From: Helianthus annuus
Taxonomy: Eukaryota; Streptophyta; Magnoliopsida; Asterales; Asteraceae
Assembly (NCBI RefSeq): GCF_002127325.2
Contig: NC_035448.2
Location: 123,857,422-123,921,421, forward strand
Direction: 5' to 3'
DNA: 64,000 nucleotides
In this document: positions 33,951 to 45,871 of the stretch, piece by piece
How positions within the stretch are numbered: position 1 is the stretch's first letter
Layout: every line of letters starts with the position of its first letter
Program-made: the position numbers and the translations under genes
The notes under the pieces: generated by a model
The model's database searches: none
What the model saw: only the letters and a program-made list of their open reading frames with translations
Told to the model about the DNA's origin: nothing

Positions 33951-34130
33951 CCAATCGAACAGCATGCTAACCGATCGGACAACATGCTAACCGATCGGCC
34001 AGCATGCTAACCGATCGGACAGCATGCCAACCGATCGGACAGCATGCCAACCGATCGGACAGCATGCCAACTGATCGGACAACATGCGAACCGATCGGCC
34101 AGCATGCTAACCGATCGGCCAGCATGTCCA
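33951..34130. repeat. 20-bp CCGATCGG tandem repeat, nine copies
   Basis: Unit CCGATCGGACAGCATGCCAA, nine head-to-tail copies with small changes. The 3' LTR carries eight (40984-41143). Both CCGATCGG and GCATGC within each unit are palindromes. Confidence 0.9.
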
Positions 34131-34937
34131 GTCGACCGAACCTAAGCCTCAATGACCGACCCAATTTTGGTTCTCTCGCCACTACTTAACGCGTTAATCA
34201 TCGCTTAACAATCTGTAAAGCAGGATAACTCTGACGCACTCTCAACCAATCCAAACCAAGCTGTGTTTATTGCCGAAAACGCACTGTGAGTATACTTGAC
34301 CCCCTTTTTATCGAATTTTGGGTGTAACATACGTTCCTTATAAATCGAACTTATCAAACGAATGATTCAATTGGTCAATTTATCACTTGCGAATAACTGT
34401 TTGCATAGATATACGTGATGCTAGTCGCATGTATGCTAGGACTTGTACTCGTGACGTCCCACCACGACTAGTATAGTACTATTGCGCCCGACGGGGTCTA
34501 GTTAAGCCATCGAAGAATCGAGCATCGAGGACTTAGCTGATAGTATCAGTTTTGTGAGTATATATGTCGTGTATTACGTTTATGCACATGGGAATTCGCA
34601 ACACTTTTAATCTATTATGCTATTACATATCAAACCTGTATACTCGCCAATACTTTTGTATTGACAATATTTTTACATATGTTGCAGGTTTAGTCGAAGT
34701 CCACATCAAACCAAGCTAGGAAGTCTAGAAACTCACCTAAAATCTAGGTTGTCGGATTTGAATTGTTCGTGAGGACAAGGAATCTGTGATGACTTATATG
34801 ATTGTATTATTTGTTAGTATGGGATAACGAATGTAATAAATATTATCGCAATATAGTTGTTATGGATTCTCTTGAGCAATCTGATTCGCCTAGTGCTGCG
34901 CCCCGATGATTCTGCCATCGGTTGGGGTGTGACAGAT

Positions 34938-34949
34938 TGGTATCAGAGC
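34938..34949 (+). promoter_or_regulatory. Primer-binding site of the gag-only element
   Basis: TGGTATCAGAGC starts three bases after the 5' LTR end (GTGACA). It is of the initiator tRNA-Met type. This site also fixes the plus orientation. Confidence 0.9.
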
Positions 34950-36126
34950 CATAACTATAGGGAATTAGGCAAGACTCGACCTAGTCCGGGTCGACGTCTT
35001 AGAGAACGACCTAGTCTATAGTCTAAGCACCCACAGGCTGCCTCGTACGAACCCAGTAGGGTTTGCATTGCGCCTACCTGATGCTTTTGATCGAAATTGC
35101 AAAAACTACGACTTTGTGTGAACCCCACATACTACAACCTCACACGAAGAAGCCTTTCCTAAGGCTGGAATACTACTTAGCCTTTCCTAAGGCGGACATA
35201 ATACACACATTTTCGAAAATACTCACATCTCACAACCGAGCAATCCAGTCGAGACCAGGTGTGAAAACCAATAACTCTCGATAGGACTGCTCACTCAGTG
35301 CATTTTTCTAGCACGAGGATCTTTCCCTAAGTTAGGAGTGACATCCATACCTCGACGAAAGCCCCCATTTCAAAATTCTAGTGGAGCTCTCAGATTCATT
35401 CGATGAGCACAACCACAACTGGGAACGAAACCGTTAAGTCAGGAGTGAAACCCGTACCTTAATGAACCGTTCCACTCCCTAAAATATTTTTCAAAAGCTC
35501 TCACCAAGGACTCGACCATCACAATGACTTGAGCCACGCGATGACTAGGAGGATGAATGCCATGAGCTGCATCTCAGTGGAGGCATAAATCTCCAAAGTC
35601 AACGCATGTGCACGAACTTGTTGGGTGTGATTAGGTTACCTTGGGTAGTCGACGGCTAAACACCCGAGGCACTCCGAGTATTCTACTAAGCCTACAACTC
35701 GCCGGATTTTACGATTTGATGAACTCAATTGCGTTTTATGTGTTTAATTGCGATTATCGATTTTTCGCTCCCTGTTTGACAAAACGCACAACTCGCACAG
35801 CCATCGCAATCCAAAACAAAGACCGAATGATCGCAACAAAACTAAAGTCCGATTGTCTAATTTCTCTCGCATTCCCCCTCTCAACGCGCCCTCGCGCATT
35901 CTAAACCATAATATATGTGTGTAAGTATGAACTACAACTATCTATAAGTACGATCAAGACATTGTGTGAAAATCTAGGAAGTTTTCGTGTCTTCTATATG
36001 GCTCCTATGTGAAGTCTACTTATATTGCACGTTACAAGTTTCGACCGCGCTCAACCGCGTCGTAAACTCAAAACCGTTATGATCGAATCTCATTCCAAAT
36101 CTCTCTCTCTCTCTCTCTCTGTCTAG
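34950..36126 (+). other. Leader of the gag-only element
   Basis: About 1.2 kb between primer site and gag without a convincing gene. It holds repeated words CCTTTCCTAAGGC and GTTAGGAGTGACATCC, and a CT run (36098-36120) immediately before the gag start. Packaging signals of LTR elements usually lie here; none can be proved from sequence alone. Confidence 0.6.
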
Positions 36127-37273
36127 ATGCCTTCTAACAACTCTCTCCCAAAACGAATAGCTAGGAGAAGAGCCAAACGAAGCGCCGATAAGAGGATTGC
36201 CTCGCTTGTAACCAGGGAAGTGGTCAAGCTCATTCCTCAAATTGTCGCTCAAGTGCACTCTTTCAGCAATGCTCGAGCCGCGAAGGACTCTACGACGGAA
36301 GCGCCGCAATCTACTTTCCCCTACAAACACTTCAAAGCCTGTGACCCGATGGAATTCACAGGTGAAGGAGGTGTGACCCAACTGCTCCAGTGGTTCGATT
36401 CTATCGAAGTCACCCTTCGACAAAGTGGGTGCCCCGATAGTTTCCGTACTACTTGTGCTACCGGGGTATTTCAATCACGAGCACTCGACTGGTGGACCGC
36501 CGAACGCAACAAACGTGGGATCTCCGCAGCTTACGCCCTCTCTTGGGACGAGCTGAAGGAACTCATGAAGGAAGAATATTGTCCTCCTCACGAAAGTCCA
36601 GAAGCTAGAAAACGAATTTTGGGAAATCAAGCAAACCGAAGGTGACAACGCTGGCTATACCGCATGGTTCAAGCAGCTTAGTACTATCTGCCCAAGTCAA
36701 GTTGACACTTCAGAAAAAGCCATTCCAAAGTACATTCGCGGCTTGCCTGAATGTGTGGGCGATTTTGTCGAAGCTGCAAGACCTGCTACCATCGAAGAGG
36801 CCTACCGTTTAGCCGCAGAGATCAACAGCAAACGAGTCTTGGACGGGTTCTTCTCCAAGAAGCCTGTCAAACAAGCTCATCAAGCAATCATCATCAACTC
36901 ATCCGACGATTCCTCTGGCGAATCGGTCGATGGATCATCCGACAACTCCTCTGAAGGTTCTTCTAAGGATTGCTCCGACAATGTCTCCGTCAAATCATCA
37001 GGCGAATCCGACAACGACACTGCACCATCTCAGGAAACTCAACCTAGCCGCAAACGAAAGACCGTGAGCCCAGACTCTTCAACAACTGGACTGCCGCAAC
37101 CAGAACCTCTCCGAGCAGTTCCAGTTCAACCAAAACGTGCTTACAATGGGCCTCATTCCCTGTGTTTCACATGCACGTATCATCACCCGCCAGAAGCAGA
37201 TTGTCGCTATTGCACAAATTGCAACTGGTATGGTCATCATACACAGCACTGCCGCGCAGGACCGCAACTCTGA
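36127..37273 (+). pseudogene. Gag with CCHC zinc knuckle (Ty3 type)
   Basis: The start MPSNNSLPKRIARRRAKRS is basic. The gag core follows: CDPMEFTGEGGVTQLLQWFD, then RALDWWTAE and LSWDELKELMKEEYCP. A one-base frameshift between about 36600 and 36645 separates it from the rest. The second frame has YRLAAEINSKRV, a long Ser/Asp-rich stretch and one knuckle CTNCNWYGHHTQHC near the end. The core would build the particle and the knuckle would bind RNA. Gag is the only recognisable protein of the element. A single shift is the only defect I see. Confidence 0.88.
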
Positions 37274-39536
37274 AGGAAGTCAGCAACAACCGCAGTCTCC
37301 GCAGGTGTCCTTCACAGCAACGTTAGTTTGCTTCTAATATTGTTGTAATAATACGACTTATCGCTATCGATTTCTTTTATGTGTGGAGCTTATTTCATCT
37401 ATCGTCGCATGTGGACTCTATTTCTCTTATATTCGAGCACCGTCTAAACGCTAGCACTATGTACTATATAACGTATTTTACCCTTACAACACTCTTAGAA
37501 TGAGGTACAATATACGTGCAAGGAACAACTAATCGCGGGTGCACACGGGATTATTTTGGTCAGTGCACGGAGATCGTAGTGAAGTTCTAATGGTGCCATA
37601 AGGTTTAAAAGCATGGTCAAGGGTCTTGGCCATGTCAACAAAGCGTGAAACCAAAGCACAGGGCATAAGTAGTAGGGGTAACGCAAGGTGTGCTTTACCA
37701 TACTATCGAAGCTTAGTGAAGAAAGTGCCATGTGGAGTTGAACGTTATTAGACCTATTATATTATAATGGTTATTTTCGACACAAAAACAAATCGATCGC
37801 AAGGCGTAACAAAACTAAATCGCATCACTGCGAGACTTCACGTAAGTCTGGGTACGCAACACAATTGCCACATCGATGGACTTAGATAAGTTCACCCCAA
37901 AGAGCAATTGGAGCAACGCAAGACCGGTCGTAAGTCTACATCGTAACTCAATCGCAGTTTTGCTAGATCTATCTCGCAATCAAAATCACCCGATATGTGG
38001 CTCGAAATCGCTATCGCATCATGTGTTTAACTCGCAATCTCTAACGCTGGTTGTTGACTACTGTGTGAACTTCTACCGCCTGGTATGGATCGCTTATTGT
38101 GGATCGCTAGACGAGTATCGAAAATCACTCGCCACTTTTCGCTTTAACGCATTTCGCGCCTATCTCATCAACTCGATACTCTCATCGCGTGTCGCTATCA
38201 CTCATCGATACTCGTGTTACCTGTGTTATGTTAGCACGTACGACCTCCCTTCACGAAACAAAACTAATAGGGTCGAAACATGGTGGTGTTTTAACCATAT
38301 TAGCAGACTTCGTGGAAAAAGGCCATGTGGGCTAGCATTAGTTATAATTTATGGTATACTCAACTCAATCGAATCGCATGTCGCTCGCAACGCAACAATC
38401 GTCACCTATCAACTATCAGGTTCTATTGCCTATCGATATTCGGTTATCGCTTGGAAGTCATCGCAGTTGTGTAGAATTAGGGTACATGACATCGCTTCAC
38501 GGGACAAAACTAATATGGGAAACGTGGTGTTTTCCATATTAGCAACTCTCGTGGAAACATGCCATGAGGGTTTTACGTGGGAACAAATCGAGATCGCATC
38601 CAGTCGAATCAAAATCGCGTCACTCGCGATCACTTATCAATCGTCATCTAACCCTGTGTGCCATATCAATGTTTCGTATGATCGAGCTACTCGCATTCGC
38701 TATCTATGCTTTGTTTGCATCCGACTCGCTCCCATTCACGACTCGGTCTTGCATCCTATCGCTTGAACCGACGAAACGAAATTCTATCTGTGTCTTATCG
38801 ACGCACGTGACACCGCCTCACGAAACAGAGGTAATATGGGCAAAACATGGTGGATATGCCGCTGGTACATCCTATAAAAAAGTGTTTTAATCATATTAAT
38901 AAACTTTCGTGGGAAAGTGCCACGTGGGGCTCGATGTAAATTATTTTTCCGTACTGTTAAAGAAAACCAATTTTTATAAAATTTTGTTAAAACCGTTGGA
39001 CAAGTGAAATTTCCTTACAACATGGAGGAAACATCGAATCAGTTTAGCTCCGTGCCCAATGGAAGTTTCATAAGTCCAGTTTTTCCTTAAAACTTTTGCA
39101 ATGACAAAAAGAAATCTTCCCGAAAACGATGGTTCGACAATCGAGTTTCAGCTCGAACTCACGTTGTAGGAAAATTTTCTTAAAAACTTATTTTGCCACC
39201 AAATTCTTTTAAAATGTATAACTCAAAATCTGTTATCAAAATAACAAAAACCCTCCCCATAGCGCTGGTGTGGACATCGATGCAGTTAGCGCCGCGCCAT
39301 GAGGGGATTTTCCTAAATATCTTCGAAGATTAATCGATTATCGGTAAGTTTAAAACGTTATGGAATCGCTTTTGTGTGTGTCATCGCTTTTGGTTATTCG
39401 AATCGTATCTTCTCGCCGCTCTCGCTCGTCGAATCTTAAGCGATCGCTCGCTTATCTAGACGCTTTTAATCGCTACTCTCATTCGCATCAACTCTTACGA
39501 CCCTACTAATGGATTAATTTTGGGACGAAATTTCCT
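37274..39536 (+). other. Non-coding 3' half of the gag-only element
   Basis: This replaces pol. It is rich in CGCAATC/ATCGC words. The longest open frame (37876-38766, 296 codons) shows no family motif and spans the hairpin repeats, so I do not call it a gene. The region ends at TTTTGGGACGAAATTTCCTA, a phrase common just before the purine tract of Ty3 chromovirus-like elements. Confidence 0.65.
37644..38929 (+). repeat. Four related long stem-loop units
   Basis: Units lie at about 37644-37737, 38250-38330, 38494-38570 and 38815-38929. Three show an outer stem CACGAA/TTCGTG or a variant, and an inner stem such as CTAATATGGGAAAC with GTTTTCCATATTAG. The fourth (37644) shows TAGTAGGGGTAA with TTACCATACTA. 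Each is followed by a (G)TGCCATGTGGG-like word. They lie in the non-coding part where pol would be. Repetition with partly matching changes in both stem arms suggests structure matters. Confidence 0.6.
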
Positions 39537-39550
39537 AAAGCAGGGGAGAC
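39537..39550 (+). promoter_or_regulatory. Polypurine tract of the gag-only element
   Basis: AAAGCAGGGGAGAC directly before the 3' LTR start TGTAACAACC. Confidence 0.8.
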
Positions 39551-41948
39551 TGTAACAACCCGCACCTTCGTGCGTTGTTACTGCTTGATACACTCGTTAC
39601 GCCTAGCACCAGAGATTCGGATCATAATGTAACTATATCAGATACATCGCTAAATCGAAGTATAATCGAATAATTACGCATATTCTATCGCTATTACAAA
39701 TCTATTTTCATAAATTATAACACTCACGATGATGTTGAGTGAGGGCTTAATCTACCCTCCTCGATAACCGTGAGGTGTCAAAACGTAAACAAACAACGCT
39801 AACAAAGACTATCGGGAGAGTCCCATGTCTCCAGCCATCGTGACGATGACGGCAATACGGGCAAAGTAGTACCCCGATAATCATTGTGGCACACCACGTC
39901 GAGAAACGCACCCGAAGGCACGCGTAACTCGATCATCGCACCGAATATTGGATATATAGATACGTATATACGACCCTTTTTTGATTAATTATAATAAATA
40001 AATAAATAATAATATAAATATATGAAAACGTGGCCCAAACTATCCCAACGCACCAAAAACGAGGATCGAAAGGCTTCCGTACGGACTGGCCAGCCGAACG
40101 GCTGGGCCGCCTGATCGAACGGGCTAGCCGATCGGCTGGGCCGGCCGATCGGACAGGCCAGCTGATCGGTTGGGCCGGCCGATCGAGCGGGCCAGCTGAT
40201 CGGTTGGGCCGGCCGATCGAGCGGGCCAACCGATCCAGCCCACTTTTTCTCCTTTTCCCTCCTCCCTTGCCTATAAATACCCCTCATTCACCCCAAACAC
40301 TTGTTGTTACTGCTGCTGCTCGACCAAGATGTTCCAGCCCCTTAATCTCTCGATTTCTCGCGATTCTGGTAAGTTTTCAACTCAAATCTTGTACTTCCTT
40401 GATCTATATGCATTCCTTCATCTTTCTATCTTTCAATCTCCGACTTTTAACCGTGAAATCAACGGATTTGGAGTGTCCTAGGGTGATGTCACCATGGAGT
40501 TCTTCAAGAGCGATGTCATCCCATGAAGGACAAGTCAGATCCGAATGGTTTCCATACGTTTTATACAAATCTAGTCAAAATCCATGTTTCCTAATCAAGA
40601 AGTAGTGTGATTCCAAGGATTTGAGGTGTTCTGAAGATGATGTCATCCTAAAGTTCACAAGAACTTCAAAGAGTGACCTCATTTTCACCATGAACGACCC
40701 GAATCCAGGTAGTTTCACCTGTTTTAAAACAAACCTCACCCAAATCAGTGTTAACTAGCCAAGGTGTGTGTGTTTTCGCGTTACATATAAGAAGAATCAT
40801 CAAGAGCGGTCAGATCTGATGGAACGGGGTGGTTCCCGGCCGTTAGAACGGGTCGGATTTGATGGGATTTTCAGTGGTTTAACACGATGATCCGCTACCT
40901 CAGTCTAATTGCCTCAAAATCCATTAAGTATGGCATGACCAGAACGATGGAACGATGAACAACGACCAAGGTTCAACTAACCAACCAATCGAACAACATG
41001 CTAACCGATCAGACAGCATGCAAACCGATCGGCCAGCATGCTAACCGATCGGACAGCATGCCAACCGATCGGACAACATGCCAACCGATCGGACAGCATG
41101 CCAACCGATCGGCCAGCATGCCAGCCGATCGGCCAGCATGTCCAACCGACCGAACCTAAGCCTCAATGACCGACCCAATTTTGGTTCTCTCGCCACTACT
41201 TAACGCGTTAATCATCGCTTAACAATCTGTAAACCAGGATAACTCTGACGCACTCTCAACCAATCCAAACCAAGCTGTGTTTATTGCCGAAAACGCACTG
41301 TGAGTATACTTGACCCCCTTTTTATCGAATTTTGGGTGTAACATACGTTCCTTATAAATCGAACTTATCAAACGAATGATTCAATTGGTCAATTTATCAC
41401 TTGCGAATAACTGTTTGCATAGATATACGTGATGCTAGTTTCATGTATGCTAGGACTTATACTCGTGACGTCCCACCATGACTAGTATAGTACTATTGCG
41501 CCCGACGGGGTCTAGTTATGCTATCGAAGAATCGAGCATCGAGGACTTAGCTGATTGTATCAGTTTTGTGAGTATATATGTCGTGTATTACGTTTATGCA
41601 CATGGGAGTTCGTAGCACTTTTAATCTATTATGCTATTACATATCAAACCTGTATACTCGCCAATACTTTTGTATTGACAATATTTTTACGTATGTTGCA
41701 GGTTTAGTCGAAGTCCACATCAAACCAAGCTAGGAAGTCTAGAAACTCCCCTAAAATCTAGGTTGTCGGATTTGAATTGTTCGAGAGGACAAGGAATCTG
41801 TGATGACTTATGTGATTGTATTATTTGTTAGTATAGGATAACGAATGTAATAAATATTATCGCAATATAGTTGTTATGGATTCTCTTGAGCAAATTGATT
41901 CGCCTAGTGTCGCGCCCCGATGATTCTGCCATCGGTTGGGGTGTGACA
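39551..41948 (+). repeat. 3' LTR of the gag-only element
   Basis: 2398 bp, partner of 32449-34934. The 34-bp block has fewer copies (40087-40230) and the 20-bp block eight copies (40984-41143). TATAAATA lies at 40272-40279. The duplication TTCAT follows. Confidence 0.92.
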
Positions 41949-41953
41949 TTCAT

Positions 41954-42437
41954 ATCTAGAATTCTAGAACCTATATAATATTAATAGAAAAATAAAGAAG
42001 TGTTCATCAAGATCAACCAAGGCACCCGATTCTTCATTTTTTCATCATAACTTAAAACACTAAAATCTGATTGAAGCACAGGAGCTTGAGAAGGACGATT
42101 AGGGTTCAACAGACATCATCAGTTGTCGTGTTAAGTGTTCGAAGTGTGATAAAGGTTATAATATATGGGCCAAAAAAGCATAAAAGAACTGGGAAAGAAC
42201 TGGCCTTTGTATTTTGTTGGCAGCCCATAAAGAAAAACATAAAAATCTGGCCTACCGATTTTCTCACCGATATGACCGAGATAAGAACAACAAAATATTG
42301 GTGATATCTCGGTAAATATCGCCGATATTCTCGCTACCGAGAATTCTACCGATATTCTGAACCGATATTATGTGCCAAGACCGATAACTGATATAGCACC
42401 GCTATATCACCGAGATAGCGTCGATATTAACTACCCA
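41954..42437. repeat. ATCGG-rich element, right arm
   Basis: Words such as GATATCTCGGTAAATATCG and ACCGATATTCTGAACCGATA fill 42285-42437, closing with CGATATTAACTACC. It seems to be the right arm of the repeat started at 29816. The part 41954-42284 shows no gene. A short open frame (42071-42304) is not recognisable. Confidence 0.45.
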
Positions 42438-43138
42438 GCTAAAATTACAAAATTACCCTCTTGTCTGCTACTGTTTTTGTAATAAAATAAATACATATGA
42501 AATCCCCTTCATTTCTTTTATTTATTTCTAGTCCAAAATTATGAAAAATGCATTTCTTATATTTGTGAAAATTGCTTTTTTCACAAAAATTCCAACAAAA
42601 AACAGCTTCAAAGTGTTAGAAAGAAAGAAAGAAATGAAAGGTGTGAAGACTTTGTGAAAACTAAGGACCTATTTATACTAATTCAAGATTGCTTAGAATG
42701 TGCCAAGTGTCTCCATGTGCTCTAAGAAGATGATTAGTGGCAACTTATGTGTCATAATATGGTTCAATTGAGACAATGTTCATGAAAGGTGTCAAAATTA
42801 TGTGAAAGGTGACAACTTGTACAGCAGGCTGCTGCCAGCGATTTTACTGTTGTCAGCGCACCCGTTATGGACCGTAACGGATATGGCTTACGGCCCGTAA
42901 GAGACCTCAGGCGTGGAGAATATTTTGAACATACTTACGGACCGTGAAAGTATGTTCTTGCGGTCCGTAAAGACCTCAGAATTTTGTAAAGTTTGTCTTT
43001 TAGGAAGCTTTAGCCCCTCAACTTTAAATTTATAATATTTTTATGATTTTTAATCCTTTCTTTCAACATTGTAAATTATGTGGAAGGTTTCTAGACACGT
43101 GTCACGTTAGGATTCAATCTAAAATATCGAGGTGTTAC
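42438..43138 (-). mobile_element. LTR-like fragment
   Basis: On the minus strand it begins TGTAACACCTCGATATTTTAG at 43138, the usual start of many plant Ty3 LTRs. It contains CCGTAAG-type palindromes near 42880-42975 and a reversed TATA-like box near 42670-42680. No partner LTR or coding part is seen, so it is a solo or truncated LTR; its lower limit is uncertain. Confidence 0.5.
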
Positions 43139-44411
43139 ACACTCTCTCTTCGAAAAGTCTGTTTTATTCGTCTCTCTTCATATAATAGATATATAATATG
43201 TATGTGTATTTATAAAAAAATAAATAAGAATATAAAAATATATTTATTTTATTACAAAAACAATCTCTTATTAACTATAATGTTACATAATTAATCCTTT
43301 AGATGTAAGATGACTTAAATGTCCTTGATCCTAACAAAAACAAACTAACATTTGTTACTGTTAATACTCAAGGTTGTTACAAAATGTAAAGTTACAACTT
43401 TAAAGTGTGACTTTAAACTATTAGTGCTTGAATTTGTTACGAGGTATGTAGAATAAAATTTTATAATGTTTAGGGTATATGTAGGAAAATTTTGATGTGT
43501 ATGTTTGTTGATTATATGTAGGATAATTAATGATTAGTTGACTAATTAACTAAAGAGAGAAAAGTTAATAAGATGAGTTGTAAATGAATTAGTATATTTT
43601 ACCAATTTCTCATTTCTTCTTTTTCAATAATTTTCTTCTCATTTGATCCTTCCCTGAACATACTAAACGTGAGAAGTGAATGAGATATTTTTTAAGAAGT
43701 TTTTTTTTCCTTCTTTTCAAGCATGTATTTTAGTTTCAGAATTAAAAAAAAAAACATGTATTTACACTAGTTGAGTAATTATAATCTGTCTAGAGTAAGT
43801 ACATATAATTACTTACTAGAGTAAACACGCGAACTTTTTTTTTAATATTTTGCAACTAACCATCATGCTTATGTAGATAAAAAAAATTCACTTCTCATGG
43901 ACTCATTTGTATCTTAAAACCATTTGATCTTTGCACTATATATTTAAACAAATGAAACTAACTACAAAAAAGTGAACCTCGCCATATATAAATAAACATA
44001 CACACATATAAATATATATAGACACACGCCCACCTACCCACACGGAAGGTTTAATGAGAAAACCTCTTTTAGCAAAAATAAATAAATAAATAAGAAAATC
44101 AAATGAATAATTTGACAGATCCAAGAAATTTTCTCATGTGGTTCTTTTGGTAAATATTCACCAATTCTCATTAACTTTTCTAAATCATACAAGGTTTCCA
44201 TTCATTTTTTTCATTTTTTCCAACATGAGGGGTTCCTGTAACCCCAAAAACCACACCCTATCTCCCACTGTGAATAAATGTGCGTACGTAGCTGCATACA
44301 TGGTTATTTGTCACTAACTTTGTAGATATAGAATCATGTTTCTTTTTTTGTACACAAATTATTTTCTTTGTTATTGAACTCAGTTTTATTGCTACAAATT
44401 TGATCAAGTAA
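43139..44411. other. AT-rich spacer, no gene seen
   Basis: Poly-A and poly-T tracts, short TATA-like runs and no reading frame with a known motif. A weak inverted arrangement around 43980-44100 is not convincing. Confidence 0.6.
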
Positions 44412-44606
44412 AGGATGAGAGATTGAGATGGTTTGAGAGTGCATAGTATTTCAGATAAGTAGTAAAATGATTTGGGTATGTGAGGAGGAGACAGATGACA
44501 ACAACAATTAGAGTAGTAGAAACCATCAATGTGAAGCGGAAGAGGGGTAGAGGCAGGCCCAAATTGATTCGGGGTGGGCAGATTAGACATGTTGATAAAG
44601 TTTTGT
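44412..44606 (+). pseudogene. LINE (L1-like) RT C-terminal tail remnant
   Basis: The plus frame shows ERLRWF, then after an insert of about 36 bases FGYVRRRQMTTTIRVVETIN and RGRGRPKLIRGGQIRHVDK. The order Trp-Phe-Gly, Arg-Arg, and Gly-Arg-Pro-Lys is the C-terminal tail of plant non-LTR reverse transcriptases. The insert brings stops. The rest of the element is missing, as is usual for 5'-truncated or decayed LINEs, but no poly-A end is clear. Confidence 0.55.
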
Positions 44607-45632
44607 AAAAAGGGTGTGTTTTGTGAGAAGTGTAAGAAAGAATCTACACCATTTGATCTATAATCTAATGGTTAAGATTATAATGGCAAAATTGTAAATA
44701 GTGTTTACCATTAAAATAATTAATTTTCTAGATTAAGGGTATAAAGGTAAATTTAACATTTTTAAATTTAGAAACTCACATGCAATCCCCTTCTTTTTTA
44801 ATGTAACTCTTTTTCTTTTAAATTACACCATAATAACGAGTGTTTTTATCTTTAATATGAATACCATATTGTTATACTTATATAAAGAAAAAAATTACAT
44901 TTCGATCGGATGTTTTAGTCCATGGTGTTTTGTATATATTCATACAATGGTGTTTTAATTGTCTTGTGATTCAAGGCGTTGTGTTTTACAGTAAAACAAC
45001 ATGAACGTATATAAGACACCATAACATTGCAAATAATGAATTATGATTCAAGTCATGGGGTTTTAACATCTAGAGTGTCTGTAATATTGTATTGTGATTA
45101 CAATTATGATGTTTTAACATCTGGAATAGCAATAAAATCATTCTAGATGTTAAAACACTACGACTGTATTATGATTCAATTCATGGTGTTTTTGGAGTTT
45201 AGATGGTGTTTTATACCTGCAAAAATAACAAAAATATTTCAGATGTTAGAACATCATGGCTATATTATAATTCAAGTTGTGGTGTTTTCTGGAATTCGTA
45301 TTATGTTTTATACGAACTGCTGATTAGAAAAATAAGAACTGATGATTCAAAAAAATACAAACTGTAATTTCGTTCGATCTCTATGAATCAGACGATAATG
45401 ATTTATAAAATCTGTGAGTTAGTATATAAAAATGAATTCTTAAATCTTTGTAAAAAATAAAATTATATCAATAACCTAAAATAACTCACCGGAGGTTATA
45501 AAGATTATTTTATCAATTAATTAAACTTTAAAGTAATTACATTATTGCCCTTTTAATTAATTAAATTGAAGGACACGTGTCAACACCATATTATTTCCTA
45601 CATTTCTCACACTATTAACCCTTTTACAGGAT
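44607..45632. mobile_element. Mutator-like non-autonomous element
   Basis: The ends are imperfect inverted copies: TTGTAAAAAGGGTGTGTTTTG with GAGAAGTGTAAG near 44600-44632, and TGTAGGAAATGTG-type complement ...CACACTATTAACCCTTTTAC near 45608-45628. The body is AT-rich with repeated GTTTTAACATCTAGA and GTGTTTTAT words, also found at 61740-61855. No gene or clear duplication. Confidence 0.5.
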
Positions 45633-45763
45633 CCTTAATCTATATGATGGTACCATTTTGATTACTAAGGTGCTGTTTGTTTTTTAAAAAGAATAGGTGG
45701 ACCAAACCTCTACAGTTTGCAAGAAGAACACTGTTTTTTAACGTACGTAGACTTCTAAAATAA

Positions 45764-45860
45764 ACTGGTGGTGGTGGGTGGTGATGTTGGTGGACGGTGG
45801 TGATGTTGGTGGACGGTGGTGGTGTTGGTGTTGGTGTTGGTGTTGGTATTGGTGGACGTG
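45764..45860. repeat. GGTGGT/GTTGGT minisatellite
   Basis: Repeats of ggtggacggtggtgatgtt followed by GTTGGT hexamers. On the minus strand it reads as His/Pro/Asn repeats, a by-product of the repeat. Confidence 0.85.
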
Positions 45861-45871
45861 GATAGTGGAAT

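Larger units (their letters stand above)
32449..34934 (+). repeat. 5' LTR of the gag-only element
   Basis: 2486 bp. A TATAAATA box lies at 33238-33245, followed by a Pro/Leu-like leader region. Two tandem-repeat blocks (32988-33200 and 33951-34130) lie on either side of the TATA box. It differs from the 3' LTR mainly in copy number of those repeats. Confidence 0.92.
32449..41948 (+). mobile_element. Gag-only LTR retrotransposon (TR-GAG-like, Ty3 type)
   Basis: Two LTRs of 2486 and 2398 bp with TGTAACAACCCG...GGTGTGACA ends are flanked by TTCAT (32444-32448 and 41949-41953). A primer site, a gag with one zinc knuckle and a purine tract are present. The 4.6-kb interior has no protease, RT, RNase H or integrase. 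It must have moved using proteins of an autonomous relative. The LTRs are closely similar, so insertion was recent on the scale of this window. Confidence 0.88.

Noticed and set aside
33951..34130. Possible CRISPR-like array
   Set aside because: The 20-bp units are head to tail without unique spacers, lie in a plant LTR and recur in the partner LTR.
38430..38633. Minus-strand short frame over the hairpins
   Set aside because: A mirror of the stem-loop repeats, with no motif and no start context.
37876..38766. 296-codon open frame in the gag-only element
   Set aside because: No motif of any family, spans repeated hairpin units whose copies would give unlike peptides, and lies where relatives have pol. 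Likely chance openness from CGCAATC-type words.
44258..44590. 110-codon minus frame
   Set aside because: It overlaps the LINE tail on the other strand and has no recognisable motif.
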